From contig NZ_WOSX01000006.1 in assembly GCF_011516735.1 (NCBI RefSeq), positions 1 to 64,000 on the forward strand: DNA of 64,000 nt, written 5' to 3'. Both the position numbers and the translations under genes were made by a program. Origin of the DNA: Acetobacter fallax (GTDB taxonomy: Bacteria > Pseudomonadota > Alphaproteobacteria > Acetobacterales > Acetobacteraceae). Of the stretch, positions 46,009 to 55,117 are shown piece by piece; position 1 is the first letter of the stretch; the number at the start of each line of letters is the position of its first letter. The notes under the pieces were generated by a model that was not told the DNA's origin, searched no databases, and saw nothing but the letters and a program-made list of their open reading frames with translations.

Positions 46009-46881
46009 TCACCGGATGGCGTGCTGCGCAAGCAGGCTGCGAAGACGTTCAGCGGCGTCCCGGCCTTTTACAGACTCCCGCCAGAGCGCCTCGATAACGC
46101 GCTGATGCGCATTCACGGCTTCCGGGGCGCTTGTCACAAGTGAAACGCCGGTCGTGGCCGCCGGGCTGGTGTCGCAGCGGAACGGGTTGATGGCGAGCAT
46201 CATGCGTTCTCTGCCGCGCATCAGCATACAGTTTGTCGTGCTGTCGACATCAGCCAGGAGACTGAACTGGAGACCAATCGGTTCAGCTTCAATCATCCCA
46301 ACGATATTTTCGATTTCCTGGGCCGCGACACGACGCGCTTCAACACGGAGTTCGTCCGGCATCGGAATGGATTCACCGACACCTCGTGTCAGAAAGCGTT
46401 CAATCGTCAGCTCATTAAGCATGGTGATCATTGTAGGACGACGGACACGATAAGACTCTTTTCTCGCCGTAAGAATGGCGAGATGCTGCTCCATGAGCCG
46501 CTTGTCCTCGGTCTGCCTGCTGATCGCGCGTGACAGAAGCTGATCATATTCCGGCGACGTAACAAGATAAGCGACCGGATCGGCAATCTGCAGAATCTGA
46601 TCCGCTTCTTCCTCGACCTGTCGGGTGCGTTCGAAAAAACTGAGTGGCCGGCTGTAATATTCTACACCGATCCCAAGCAGGGTCAGAGGCGAGACTTTCA
46701 GCAGTTCAGCAAGTCGCTGGACTGTGTCCAGCTTGATGACTTCGCCTTTCTCGTAACGATAGAGCGCGGCACGCGATACGCCGAGCCGGGCGGCAATTTC
46801 ATCCGCACGCATTCCTGATTCAAGACGGAAAGCACGGAGCTGCTGCCCGATCTCGCTGAGACGCATAGTCACAGCTGCCAT
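46009..46881 (-). CDS. XRE-family regulator of the sseA-metC operon
   Basis: A 290-residue regulator. Residues about 8-65 form a lambda-repressor-like HTH (GMRADEIAARLGVSRAALYR). A long C-terminal helical and ligand-binding-like domain (about 75-285) has ATTGVSLVTSAPEAVNAHQR. Start ATG 46881 (MAAVTMRLSEIG) is preferred; an open frame to 46944 would overlap the promoter. It is the first gene of the operon with sseA and metC. Inverted repeats over its own promoter suggest autoregulation. The ligand is unknown. Confidence 0.85.
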   Translation of the reverse strand: MAAVTMRLSEIGQQLRAFRLESGMRADEIAARLGVSRAALYRYEKGEVIKLDTVQRLAELLKVSPLTLLGIGVEYYSRPLSFFERTRQVEEEADQILQIADPVAYLVTSPEYDQLLSRAISRQTEDKRLMEQHLAILTARKESYRVRRPTMITMLNELTIERFLTRGVGESIPMPDELRVEARRVAAQEIENIVGMIEAEPIGLQFSLLADVDSTTNCMLMRGRERMMLAINPFRCDTSPAATTGVSLVTSAPEAVNAHQRVIEALWRESVKGRDAAERLRSLLAQHAIR

Positions 46882-46911
46882 ATCTGATCGTTCTCCGTAA
46901 GGCGAAACAAA

Positions 46912-46957
46912 GGTGAATTTCGTCAATAATACGTTAATTCTCACCTCTGTAAAGGTG
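46912..46957. promoter_or_regulatory. Inverted-repeat operator region overlapping the XRE-operon promoter
   Basis: Two overlapping symmetrical elements occur: GGTGAATT (46912-46919) with AATTCTCACC (46936-46945), and CACCT-N6-AGGTG (46942-46957). The motif AAAGGTG/CACCT is repeated three times. They cover the -35 and -10 boxes of the operon, a layout typical of autorepression. Confidence 0.5.
46926..46953 (-). promoter_or_regulatory. Promoter of the XRE-sseA-metC operon
   Basis: On the minus strand TTTACA (46953-46948), a 16-base spacer and TATTAT (46931-46926) precede the regulator start at 46881 by 44 bases. Good sigma-70 agreement. Confidence 0.6.
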
Positions 46958-47148
46958 TCTCAAATACGAATCATCTGTGCTCAGGCTCTGGATTTTCTGC
47001 TTTTTCTGATCGCGATACCTGTGCAGGTGTCGTCTCTGGTCAGCCGCGGGCATATGCGGCACAAGCGTAACAGTCATGAGCCCCGGCGGCTGGCCCCGCT
47101 CCGGGCATCGGGGAAAACTCGGGTGCAAAGCGCGATGTCAGGGAACTC

Positions 47149-48216
47149 ATGAACACCGAACGCATCATAACGGGACTGCTGATCCTGGGGGTTGCGTACG
47201 GGTGCGTGGTCGTTATGGCACCGTTTCTGTCCGCAATTGTCTGGGCGGGTATCCTCACATTTGTGACCTGGCCGATTTTACGCCAGCTAAGGCGGCGTGC
47301 CGGCCCGGTAACTGCCGCCGTCTGCATGACGGTGCTATGTTCAGTCGGTATTCTTCTGCCGGTCGTTCTCATCGCGTCGAAGGGTGTTGCTGATGCGCCG
47401 CAGATGATCAGCATGGTGACGGATTCCCTGCTCCCGAGCCTTCGTCTTCCTCCGGTGCCTGAATGGGTCACGAAAGTTCCGCTTGCCGGAGCAGATCTGG
47501 CACGTCTGTGGGGAAAGGCGGCAAACGATGTCGGCCACCTGGGACAGAGTCTGCGCCCCTATGCCGGTGATATTGCCCAGTCGCTGATCTCCCTGCTGGT
47601 CCAGGCAGCAAGCGGTGGACTTCACCTGGTGATGGCGCTGTTCATTGCGTTTTTCTTCTGGCTGAGTGGTGACTCTCTTGGCCGGACACTCGTGGCCCTG
47701 ATCCGGCGTGTGGCCGGCCGGCATGCGGACCGCATGGTGCGGATTATAGGCGGAACAGTGCGCGGCACCGTCTATGGCGTGCTCGGCACGGCCATTATCC
47801 AGGGTATCCTGACCGGCATCGGTTTCGCCATCGTCCGTGTTCCGGAACCCGTGCTGTTTGGCGCGGTCGCTTCTCTGTTTTCCGTGCTGCCGATCGGCGC
47901 GCCCCTGGTGTGGATTCCCGCGGCGGTCTGGCTCGTCGCTTCCCATCATCTCTGGCGCGGTCTGGCACTGGCGCTGTACGGTGTGATTGCGATTTCGGGA
48001 GCGGATCACGTCATTCGCCCCATGTTCATTGCGCGCGGTGCGCAGCTGCCTTACCTGCTGACACTTATTGGTGTGATTGGTGGCGTCATGGAATTTGGCG
48101 GGCTGGGAATTTTTATCGGGCCGGTGCTGCTGGCCGTGGGTTATACGCTGACAGTGGAGTTCGCCGCAGGGCAGGTTTCTGTTCTGGCGCCGGTGGACGG
48201 AGGACGCGGAGAGTGA
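47149..48216 (+). CDS. AI-2E family transporter, second paralogue
   Basis: A 355-residue UPF0118/AI-2E membrane protein with the usual helix layout and the conserved C-terminal GVIGGVMEFGGLGIFIGPVLL. It is about 30 residues shorter than the paralogue at 4813-5967 and clearly diverged from it. The substrate is unknown. Its stop overlaps the GTG start of the EEP nuclease gene (GTGA), coupling the two. It is divergent from the XRE-sseA-metC operon, so its upstream region could share the operator. Confidence 0.87.
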   Translation: MNTERIITGLLILGVAYGCVVVMAPFLSAIVWAGILTFVTWPILRQLRRRAGPVTAAVCMTVLCSVGILLPVVLIASKGVADAPQMISMVTDSLLPSLRLPPVPEWVTKVPLAGADLARLWGKAANDVGHLGQSLRPYAGDIAQSLISLLVQAASGGLHLVMALFIAFFFWLSGDSLGRTLVALIRRVAGRHADRMVRIIGGTVRGTVYGVLGTAIIQGILTGIGFAIVRVPEPVLFGAVASLFSVLPIGAPLVWIPAAVWLVASHHLWRGLALALYGVIAISGADHVIRPMFIARGAQLPYLLTLIGVIGGVMEFGGLGIFIGPVLLAVGYTLTVEFAAGQVSVLAPVDGGRGE

Positions 48217-48923
48217 AAACCGGCTCAAAGTCTTCCCGTTTATTGCCTCGCGTCCTGCGCAGACCCCGGATCATATTGAAGGCAACCGACATCGTTACAG
48301 GTGCCTCGGCTCCGGCGGTTAAGATTGTAAGCTGGAATCTGCTGCACAGTGTTGGCGCTCAGATCGACGATGTGATCGAGCTGATCAATCGTGAGAAACC
48401 GGATCTGCTTCTGATGCAGGAAGCCACCATCGGGATGGATGCGCTGGCCGGGCGTGTCGGTGGCTACTATGCGCGAACACCGTTGCCGGGACGGATTCAC
48501 GGACCGGCCTGCTGGAGTCTGACTCCATTTGCGCGTAAGCCCCGCGCCTGCGTGATTCCGTCCGGTGCACTGGTGCGGCGCGTTGCCCAGATCGTGCATT
48601 TTGACACGTTTACTGTGGCGAACGTGCACCTCTCACACGGACAGATTATGAATCGCCGGCAGCTGCGTCGCCTTGCCGCCGTATTGCCCGGGCATGCCGC
48701 GATCCTTGGCGATTTCAATCTTGTCGGCCCTACGCTGGTGCCTGGATTTGCCGATGTTGGCCCGCGTGAGCCGACCCATCGCATGGCGGATCTTGTGCCG
48801 ATCCGGATCGACCGGTGCCTGGTGCGCGGCATGGCTTGCGAACGGGCCAGCGTATTGCCGGTCTTCGCGTCCGATCACCAGCCGATCATGGTGTGGTTGC
48901 GAACCTCCGGACCTCTGCGCTGA
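48213..48923 (+). CDS. Endonuclease/exonuclease/phosphatase (EEP) family protein
   Basis: A 236-residue EEP-fold protein starting at GTG 48213, which overlaps the permease stop; GGAGG lies upstream. The metal-dependent active-site blocks are IVSWNLLHSV, LLMQEATIG (Glu), ILGDFNLVGPT and FASDHQPIMV (final Asp-His). It could act on DNA, phosphoinositide-like or other phosphodiesters; the family does not tell. No signal peptide is clear, though a basic N-terminus is present. Confidence 0.83.
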   Translation: MKTGSKSSRLLPRVLRRPRIILKATDIVTGASAPAVKIVSWNLLHSVGAQIDDVIELINREKPDLLLMQEATIGMDALAGRVGGYYARTPLPGRIHGPACWSLTPFARKPRACVIPSGALVRRVAQIVHFDTFTVANVHLSHGQIMNRRQLRRLAAVLPGHAAILGDFNLVGPTLVPGFADVGPREPTHRMADLVPIRIDRCLVRGMACERASVLPVFASDHQPIMVWLRTSGPLR

Positions 48924-48985
48924 AGCCCTGGCTCGTGTCGGAAGCCGTCCTTCGCCCTGCTGTGGAAGCGACTGGCTTCTTTACA

Positions 48986-50332
48986 TCATTTGCGGGAAAA
49001 CCGGCAAACGGTTTCAATCTCCGCAGACCAGAGAAACTGGTCAATGAGAGCGATACTGTCGAGCCGATAGCCTTTGGCGAGCAATGAGACCGTGTCCCGA
49101 AAGAGAATTTTTGGATTGCAGCTCACATAAATGAGCACACCCGGCTTTCCGTCCAGAATCTGCGTCATCTGCATGCCGGCTCCGCTATGGGGCGGGTCAA
49201 TGATGACCGCGAGAGCACTGCCAAGCTCACGGGCCTCCACCGGCTGACGATTCAGATCGCGGAGTGTGACAGCAATGCGCTTGCCGGCTGAAGCCTGTTG
49301 CAGCGAGCGGACCGCAGCAGCATGACCTTCAAACGCTTCGACACGGATATGCTCCGCCAGGGGAAAGGTCAGTGTGCCGCAGCCAGCATAAAGTTCGATC
49401 ACACGGGCTTTTTTTCCTGGAATACGGGGCAGGGCCTCAATGACTGCGGCCTGAATGGCGATTTCACCATCCCGACTGGCCTGCAGGAAAGCGCCCGGTG
49501 GTGGCTCCACATCCGTATCGCCAAAACGGATACGGGTCGGAGCGATCTGCGTCAGAATTTCGGGGACATCAATCGTGCCGGCCCGGCGCCAGGCAATGCG
49601 TGGAATAGCGTGCTGCACAGCAAATGTGGCGAAGCGGGAACGATCCGCCGTGCCGGGGTTTGCGTCCGAAGAGAACAGCAGATCCGGTCCCGAATCGAGC
49701 AGATTGATCAGAAGATCACCCTCACGCTTCAGCAGAGCCGTCTTTGCGAGCAGTTCCCGTAACGGAGGCAGCAAAGCGGTCAGCGCGGGGTGGAGCAGGT
49801 GACATTCGGTCAGGTCAACAGGATCGCCACCGCGCTGATGCAGGCCGATAATGATCGTGCCCTGTTTCCGTCTGAGCGCCAGTTCGGCCCTGCGGCGTGT
49901 ATATGGCCCGGTCTGAGTGGTCCGGACAAACGGGATATCGGAAACGCCGGCCTTCCGCAGGCCGGTCAGCAAACGGTCCTTTTTCCAGTCAAGTGTCCAC
50001 GTTGTGGACAGATGCTGGAGCGCGCAGCCGCCGCACTGACCGAACAGGGAACAGGGCGGTTCAACCCGCTCTGAACCTGGCACGATAATCTGCTCAGCGA
50101 CGGCCCGGTCATGACCAGTCCGGCGAGCAAGCACACGGTCACCAGGCGCTGTAAACGGGATAAAGACGAGGTCGCCACCGTCTGACGGATCAACTGGCCG
50201 GGCCAGACCGTCGCCGCTGCCGCCCAGGCCCGTGACGTCAAAGAGTTGCGACGGGGATGCTTCGGCTCCGGTCGCGTCAGCAGACTGACGTGACCGGGCC
50301 GGGCGTCTGCCCCGTTCAGCTTTCCGGCGCAT
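48986..50332 (-). CDS. TrmA/RlmD-family RNA (uracil-5-)methyltransferase
   Basis: A 448-residue class I SAM enzyme. It has an N-terminal TRAM-like part, the Fe-S cluster Cys set CSLFGQCGGCALQHL plus Cys in LTECHLLHP, the SAM site ELYAGCGTLTFPLAEH and the catalytic Cys in IYVSCNPKIL. RlmD/TrmA relatives form m5U in 23S rRNA or tRNA. Its start lies 17 bases inside the end of the upstream helicase gene, suggesting co-expression of two RNA-acting proteins. The exact target (rRNA or tRNA) cannot be fixed. Confidence 0.86.
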   Translation of the reverse strand: MRRKAERGRRPARSRQSADATGAEASPSQLFDVTGLGGSGDGLARPVDPSDGGDLVFIPFTAPGDRVLARRTGHDRAVAEQIIVPGSERVEPPCSLFGQCGGCALQHLSTTWTLDWKKDRLLTGLRKAGVSDIPFVRTTQTGPYTRRRAELALRRKQGTIIIGLHQRGGDPVDLTECHLLHPALTALLPPLRELLAKTALLKREGDLLINLLDSGPDLLFSSDANPGTADRSRFATFAVQHAIPRIAWRRAGTIDVPEILTQIAPTRIRFGDTDVEPPPGAFLQASRDGEIAIQAAVIEALPRIPGKKARVIELYAGCGTLTFPLAEHIRVEAFEGHAAAVRSLQQASAGKRIAVTLRDLNRQPVEARELGSALAVIIDPPHSGAGMQMTQILDGKPGVLIYVSCNPKILFRDTVSLLAKGYRLDSIALIDQFLWSAEIETVCRFSRK

Positions 50333-52502
50333 CCCCGGTCATGCTGTCGACGTGAACGGGAACGCGACGCGGCAGAGACATGAAGGCCGGCATATCGTTA
50401 CCAAATCCGACCACACTCTCAGACGATGCATCCGGAATCTCCGAGCCACGCGGGCGACGATCTCTGCGATGATCCTGCTGCCGTCCGGAGTCACGTTCGG
50501 GTTTCTTTTCCTCCGGAGCGGGCGTCGGGGCGGCTGCCTGAGCTTTGCGTGCCGGCTCGACAGGCTCCTGCGCCCGTTCAGGGGCCGGCTTTTCCCGGCC
50601 ACGATCATCACGGCGCTTCTTTTTGCCGCGACCATCTTTTCCCCGTTCCTCTTCGGACCAGTCCAGCTGCTTCACGCCGTCGAGTTCCAGACGCGGAATT
50701 GTTGCCCCCGTCAGGGATTCGATGGCTTCAGCAAATTTCCGTTCATACGGGGTTGCCAGGCTGTAAGCCCGACCTTCCCGCCCGGCCCGCCCGGTGCGCC
50801 CGATGCGATGAACATAATCCTCGGCGTGGAACGGCAGATCGAAGTTAAAAACGTGCGACAGGCCACCAATATCGATTCCGCGCGCCGCGACATCGGAACA
50901 GACAAGGATTTTCAGCTCGCCGGCTTTGAATTTTTCCAGAGTCCGAAAACGAACGGACTGGGGCAGATCACCATGCAGCGCACCTGCTTTGAAACCGTGT
51001 TTCACAAGCGATTTCAGCAGAACATCCACGTCACGCTTGCGGTTGCAGAACACGATGGCACTCTGAACATTTTCCGCCCGGAGCAGGTGGCGAAGCATCC
51101 TGCGCTTGTCGTCCTCATCGACGATGACGAGACCAGCTTCGATTGTCGTTGCCACAGTAGATGGTCGGCTGACCGTGATTTCGCGGGGCGACTCCAGAAA
51201 CGCGTCGGCGAGGCGTTTGATCTCCGGCGCCATCGTGGCGGAGAAAAGCAGCGTCTGGCGTGTTCTGGGCAGCAGCCCGACAATCCGTTCGATATCCGGG
51301 ATAAAGCCCATATCGAGCATGCGGTCGGCCTCGTCGATGACGAGAATCTTTGCCTGGTTGAGGAGCAGGCCGCCGCGCTCGAACAGATCGATCAGCCGTC
51401 CTGGCGTTGCGATCAGTACATCGACGCCGCGATTCAGAACCTCCTTCTGATCGGCCATGCTTTCGCCACCGATCAGAAGCGCATGGTTCAGCTTGAGGTG
51501 CTTGCCATAGTTAACGAAATTCTCAGCGACCTGCAGCGCGAGTTCGCGTGTCGGCTCAAGGATGAGCGATCGTGGCATCCGGGCGCGAGCCCGCGAACCG
51601 GACAGAATTTCGAGCATCGGCAGCGTGAACGATGCGGTTTTGCCCGTGCCGGTCTGGGCGACGCCCAGAACATCCTGTCCGCGCAGGACGGCGGGAATCG
51701 CCTGAGCCTGAATCGGGGTGGGATGGACGTATCCCATTTCTGAAATCGCGCGCAGGATCGGCTCGGAAAGGCCAAGATCAGCGAAGACGGGATCGTCGTT
51801 TTTTGCCGCAGGCAGTTCAGCCGCCGGAGCGCCCGCCTCTTCCACCACGACAGATTCGACAGGCGCCTCTTCCGCAGAGACGTCGAGCGCCCCGGTAACA
51901 TGGAGCGGGTGCGCGTCCGGCATTTCCGGGTGCGGGTTTACAGGCTCATCGACGGGCTCAGTGAGTTGCAGTTCCGGCTCGGCAGCCTTTTTTCGCACAC
52001 GAGGCTTCGGGCTTGCCGGTTTTGCTGTTTTGCTTCCGGCAGCAGCGGGTTTCCGCTTCGGAGCTGGCGCAGGCTTAGCCCTCTCAGGCGTGGCGACCGG
52101 TGCATTGTCTACCGGCGCATTGTCTTCAGTGACGGCCACAATCTCTGTTTTAGCGGGCGTGCTTTTCGTCGCACGGGCTTTCGGCGCAGCCTTTTTCGCC
52201 GCCGCTTTCCGGGGAGGGGCCGCTTTGACCGGTACGATCGCTTCCGGCTCCGGTGTGGCGATGTCAGCAGCCTTCACCGTTGCCGTTTTTTTCCGCGAGG
52301 CAGTCGCGGAGGCAGCAGCGCTGACGCCAGCGCGCTTCCGTGGCGTGGCAGCCGGTTTTTTCCGGGTCTCTTCAGTCGCAGCGTCTCCGGCCGCCGCTAC
52401 TTCCGTCGTGACGGCTTCAGCAGGGGCTGTTTTGCGGACGCGCGGACGCGCTGCGGCTTTCCGCGGCTTTTTTTCGGATGAATCAGTCGTTTTGGGGCTC
52501 AA
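50316..52502 (-). CDS. DEAD-box RNA helicase with long basic N-terminal tail
   Basis: A 728-residue helicase. The RhlE/DbpA-like core begins near residue 239 with FADLGLSEPILRAI and the Q motif, then AQTGTGKT, PTRELA, DEADRMLDMGF, SATMAPEI, and HRIGRTGRAGR. The 238-residue N-terminal tail is made of Lys/Ala/Pro-rich stretches (AAAKKAAPKARATKSTPAK), like histone H1 or bacterial H1-like proteins. A basic, charged C-terminal tail (about 610-728) follows. The tails probably bind RNA or DNA without fixed structure. ATP-dependent RNA unwinding in ribosome assembly or cold response is inferred. The 3' end overlaps the RNA methyltransferase gene. Confidence 0.88.
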   Translation of the reverse strand: MSPKTTDSSEKKPRKAAARPRVRKTAPAEAVTTEVAAAGDAATEETRKKPAATPRKRAGVSAAASATASRKKTATVKAADIATPEPEAIVPVKAAPPRKAAAKKAAPKARATKSTPAKTEIVAVTEDNAPVDNAPVATPERAKPAPAPKRKPAAAGSKTAKPASPKPRVRKKAAEPELQLTEPVDEPVNPHPEMPDAHPLHVTGALDVSAEEAPVESVVVEEAGAPAAELPAAKNDDPVFADLGLSEPILRAISEMGYVHPTPIQAQAIPAVLRGQDVLGVAQTGTGKTASFTLPMLEILSGSRARARMPRSLILEPTRELALQVAENFVNYGKHLKLNHALLIGGESMADQKEVLNRGVDVLIATPGRLIDLFERGGLLLNQAKILVIDEADRMLDMGFIPDIERIVGLLPRTRQTLLFSATMAPEIKRLADAFLESPREITVSRPSTVATTIEAGLVIVDEDDKRRMLRHLLRAENVQSAIVFCNRKRDVDVLLKSLVKHGFKAGALHGDLPQSVRFRTLEKFKAGELKILVCSDVAARGIDIGGLSHVFNFDLPFHAEDYVHRIGRTGRAGREGRAYSLATPYERKFAEAIESLTGATIPRLELDGVKQLDWSEEERGKDGRGKKKRRDDRGREKPAPERAQEPVEPARKAQAAAPTPAPEEKKPERDSGRQQDHRRDRRPRGSEIPDASSESVVGFGNDMPAFMSLPRRVPVHVDSMTGDAPES

Positions 52503-52712
52503 ATCGCTCTCAAACTTGTCGGTCGCACAAAGGCGTTGGTCTGGCGCCTGTAACGGGCTGGAACCTGAAAACGGAAGGCGCGCTGAAACGCGGGCTGAAA
52601 ACCCGGTGCCCGTCGGTAGGCTGTCCTGATCGAAAAATCAAGAAGCCGACAGGGATTCGGATGCTGTTTCATGAAAATCGGGAAGACAGCCGAACGGGCA
52701 AAGTGATCCGCC

Positions 52713-53162
52713 TCAGAATCCGTGTCCGAGCGAGGCACAGAGGATAGTCAGAATACCGCAGGCGGCGACACCAAGAATAAGAGTCCGAATGGAGTCGAAT
52801 GTCGCCGGCTGCGGCCGGATGGCACGTCTGGCCTTCTGATAGGGGCCATAGAACACGCGGAGGAACAGCCCTGCCATGATGAGGCCGAGAAGCTGCATGG
52901 CGTTGGTTGTCCAGGGCACCACGGCAAACCCGCCCTCGTGAATAATCATGAGCCAGCCAGTGATGAGCACGATCGGCATCACATGCCAGATGACGCGGAG
53001 AAATTTCTTGAGAGTCAGCAGATGAACGGCGCTGCGCTGCGCTTTGTCGAGCAAAGTGAGGCTGGGTCGCAGGATCAGTGCGGCATAGGTCGCGCCGCCA
53101 ACCCAGATCGCCATCCCTGCGATATGGAAGGCCAGGACGAGACTCCAGAGAATGTGAGGCAT
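52713..53162 (-). CDS. Small CopD/HemJ-like membrane protein
   Basis: A 149-residue protein with four predicted helices, start ATG 53162 (MPHILWSLVLAFHIAGMAIW). His residues in HIAGMA and VIWHVMP and the WVGGATYAALILRPSL pattern recall CopD/HemJ-type proteins with axial His in membrane helices, which handle copper or heme precursors. The open frame extends to 53483, but that part overlaps upstream signals and looks non-coding. It stands alone, divergent from nnr. Function is tentative. Confidence 0.62.
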   Translation of the reverse strand: MPHILWSLVLAFHIAGMAIWVGGATYAALILRPSLTLLDKAQRSAVHLLTLKKFLRVIWHVMPIVLITGWLMIIHEGGFAVVPWTTNAMQLLGLIMAGLFLRVFYGPYQKARRAIRPQPATFDSIRTLILGVAACGILTILCASLGHGF

Positions 53163-53353
53163 GATGACTCCAGGCGGCGTGGCGACGAAAAACGTTGTCC
53201 GGCTTGATCGCCAATTCGGCAGATGAACGCAAGCACCTGCTATCGCCGGATAACATGTCTCCGTTACCGGTGCCGGGTGTTTCTGTGTGCGCAGGGCGTC
53301 ATGCTGCGTTGAGACGTCAGGATCAGATTCAGTCAGGATATAAGGAGTGTCGC

Positions 53354-54787
53354 ATGCTGGATAAGCGGAATCTGCTCGCTCTGCCGTCTCCGGAAGAGAT
53401 GGGCAGGATCGATCACATTGCTTCTGCAACAGTGCCGGTTGCGGTCCTGATGGAAAATGCAGGACGCGCTGTTGCCCGGGCAATCCGCCGGTTCACAGCG
53501 CCCTGCCGGGTTCTGGTGCTGTGTGGTCCCGGGAATAATGGAGGTGACGGCTACGTCGCAGCGCGCCATCTCGCGGAAACCGGCTGGCCTGTGTCCGTGG
53601 CCGCGCTGGTAACGCCGCGTCCCGGTTCTGATGCGGCAGCTGTCGCTGAGCGGTTTCGTGGTCCCCGTGTCGCCTTTTTACCAGAAGAAGCAGCCAGGGC
53701 CGACCTTGTGATTGATGCGGTTTTCGGAGCAGGACTGAGCCGGGATGTGGGGGAGCCCGTTTCCACCGTGCTGGCGGCAGCCAGGCGCGTCGTCGCCATC
53801 GATATACCGTCGGGAATCGATGGCGAAACCGGGCAGATCCGGGGATATGCGCGCAGGGCAGATCTCACTGTCACATTCTTTCGGGCGAAACCCGGTCATC
53901 TGCTGTTGCCCGGACGGGAGTATGCCGGCGCGTTCGAGGTGCGGGATATCGCGATCCCGGCTGCGGTGCTTGAGAGTGTGGATGTGTGCACATGGCAGAA
54001 CGAACCGGGCTTATGGAAGCTGCCGGTTCCCGGAATTGAGGCGCAGAAATACAGTCGCGGCGTCGTGAGTCTCGGAGCCGGTGAAGCGATGCCCGGTGCG
54101 GCAAGAATGGCCGCAACAGCCGCGCGTCGGGCCGGGGCCGGTCTGGTCCGGATCGCGGCCGGGAAGGCGGCGGCAATTTTCCGCATGAATGAGCCGGGCC
54201 TGATCATCGATGACGCTCCGCTTGACGAGTTGCTGAAAGATGAGCGCCGCAAAGTCTGGATCTGCGGTCCGGGTCTGTTGCCGGAAGAGGTGGGAGACAT
54301 GCTGCCAGAACTGCTGTCCGCCGGCCGGTGCGTTCTGGCGGACGCCGGTGCGTTTTCCTGGGCCGAGGGGCAGCCTGAGCGGTTGCGTGGTGTTGCGGTT
54401 GTCACGCCTCATGCCGGTGAATTCAAACGGGTTTTCGGGGCTCCCGGAGACGACCATCTCGCCGCTGCGCGTGCTGCGGCGGCAAAAACAGGCGCCGTGG
54501 TCGTGCTGAAAGGCGCAACGACGATTATCGCGGCGCCTGACGGAAGGGCGGCGCTGAACACGCATGCAACGTCTGCTCTCGGGACAGCCGGGTCGGGTGA
54601 TACGCTTTCGGGTGTCATCGGAGCATTACTCGCCGCTGGCATGGACCACTGGGAGGCTGCCTGTGCCGGTGTGTGGCTGCATGGTGATGCTGGTCAGCGG
54701 GCGGGTGACTGGCTGATCGCGGAGGACCTCGACGCGCATCTCGGAGCGGCGCGGGACGCCGCAACGGCGCGGCAGGGCGTGATCTGA
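53354..54787 (+). CDS. nnr: Bifunctional NAD(P)H-hydrate epimerase / dehydratase
   Basis: A 477-residue fusion that repairs damaged NADHX/NADPHX. The N-terminal YjeF_N epimerase domain has VLMENAGRAVARAI and CGPGNNGGDGYVAARHL. The C-terminal ADP-dependent dehydratase domain (from about 225) has KYSRGVVSLGAGE, VVTPHAGEFKRVFG, VLKGATTIIA and GTAGSGDTLSGVIGALLAAG with the catalytic Asp. ATG 53354 with TAAGGAG upstream is clear; the frame is open to 53195 without support. Single gene before tRNA-Leu. Confidence 0.94.
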   Translation: MLDKRNLLALPSPEEMGRIDHIASATVPVAVLMENAGRAVARAIRRFTAPCRVLVLCGPGNNGGDGYVAARHLAETGWPVSVAALVTPRPGSDAAAVAERFRGPRVAFLPEEAARADLVIDAVFGAGLSRDVGEPVSTVLAAARRVVAIDIPSGIDGETGQIRGYARRADLTVTFFRAKPGHLLLPGREYAGAFEVRDIAIPAAVLESVDVCTWQNEPGLWKLPVPGIEAQKYSRGVVSLGAGEAMPGAARMAATAARRAGAGLVRIAAGKAAAIFRMNEPGLIIDDAPLDELLKDERRKVWICGPGLLPEEVGDMLPELLSAGRCVLADAGAFSWAEGQPERLRGVAVVTPHAGEFKRVFGAPGDDHLAAARAAAAKTGAVVVLKGATTIIAAPDGRAALNTHATSALGTAGSGDTLSGVIGALLAAGMDHWEAACAGVWLHGDAGQRAGDWLIAEDLDAHLGAARDAATARQGVI

Positions 54788-54842
54788 ACTTTATTTCGGC
54801 TGTAAGGGCCCGGTCCTGTCAGGTTGCAACGGATGGCTGACC

Positions 54843-54871
54843 TTGCCGAGACCGGCAGTCTGCGGTAATGC
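54843..54871 (+). promoter_or_regulatory. Promoter of tRNA-Leu
   Basis: TTGCCG (54843-54848), a 17-base spacer and TAATGC (54866-54871), 38 bases before the tRNA. Same type as the tRNA-Arg promoter. Confidence 0.5.
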
Positions 54872-54908
54872 GAGCGCCTTCGGCGACAGGGGTGCGCTGC
54901 GATGCCAC

Positions 54909-54993
<85 letters not shown>

Positions 54994-55117
54994 GCGGCTC
55001 GGCGCCGGTGGCGGCGGCAGCATCCCGATCCGTTTTGCCGAAATTTATTTTTCTGCGGCCAGTCGGGCCGTATTTTGTTCTGTTGACTGAGTTCGTACGA
55101 GAGGATGGCCTGGGCAC

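Noticed and set aside
50352-51743. 463-codon open frame opposite the DEAD-box helicase
   Set aside because: It is an antisense shadow of a GC-rich gene; its composition lacks protein-family motifs.
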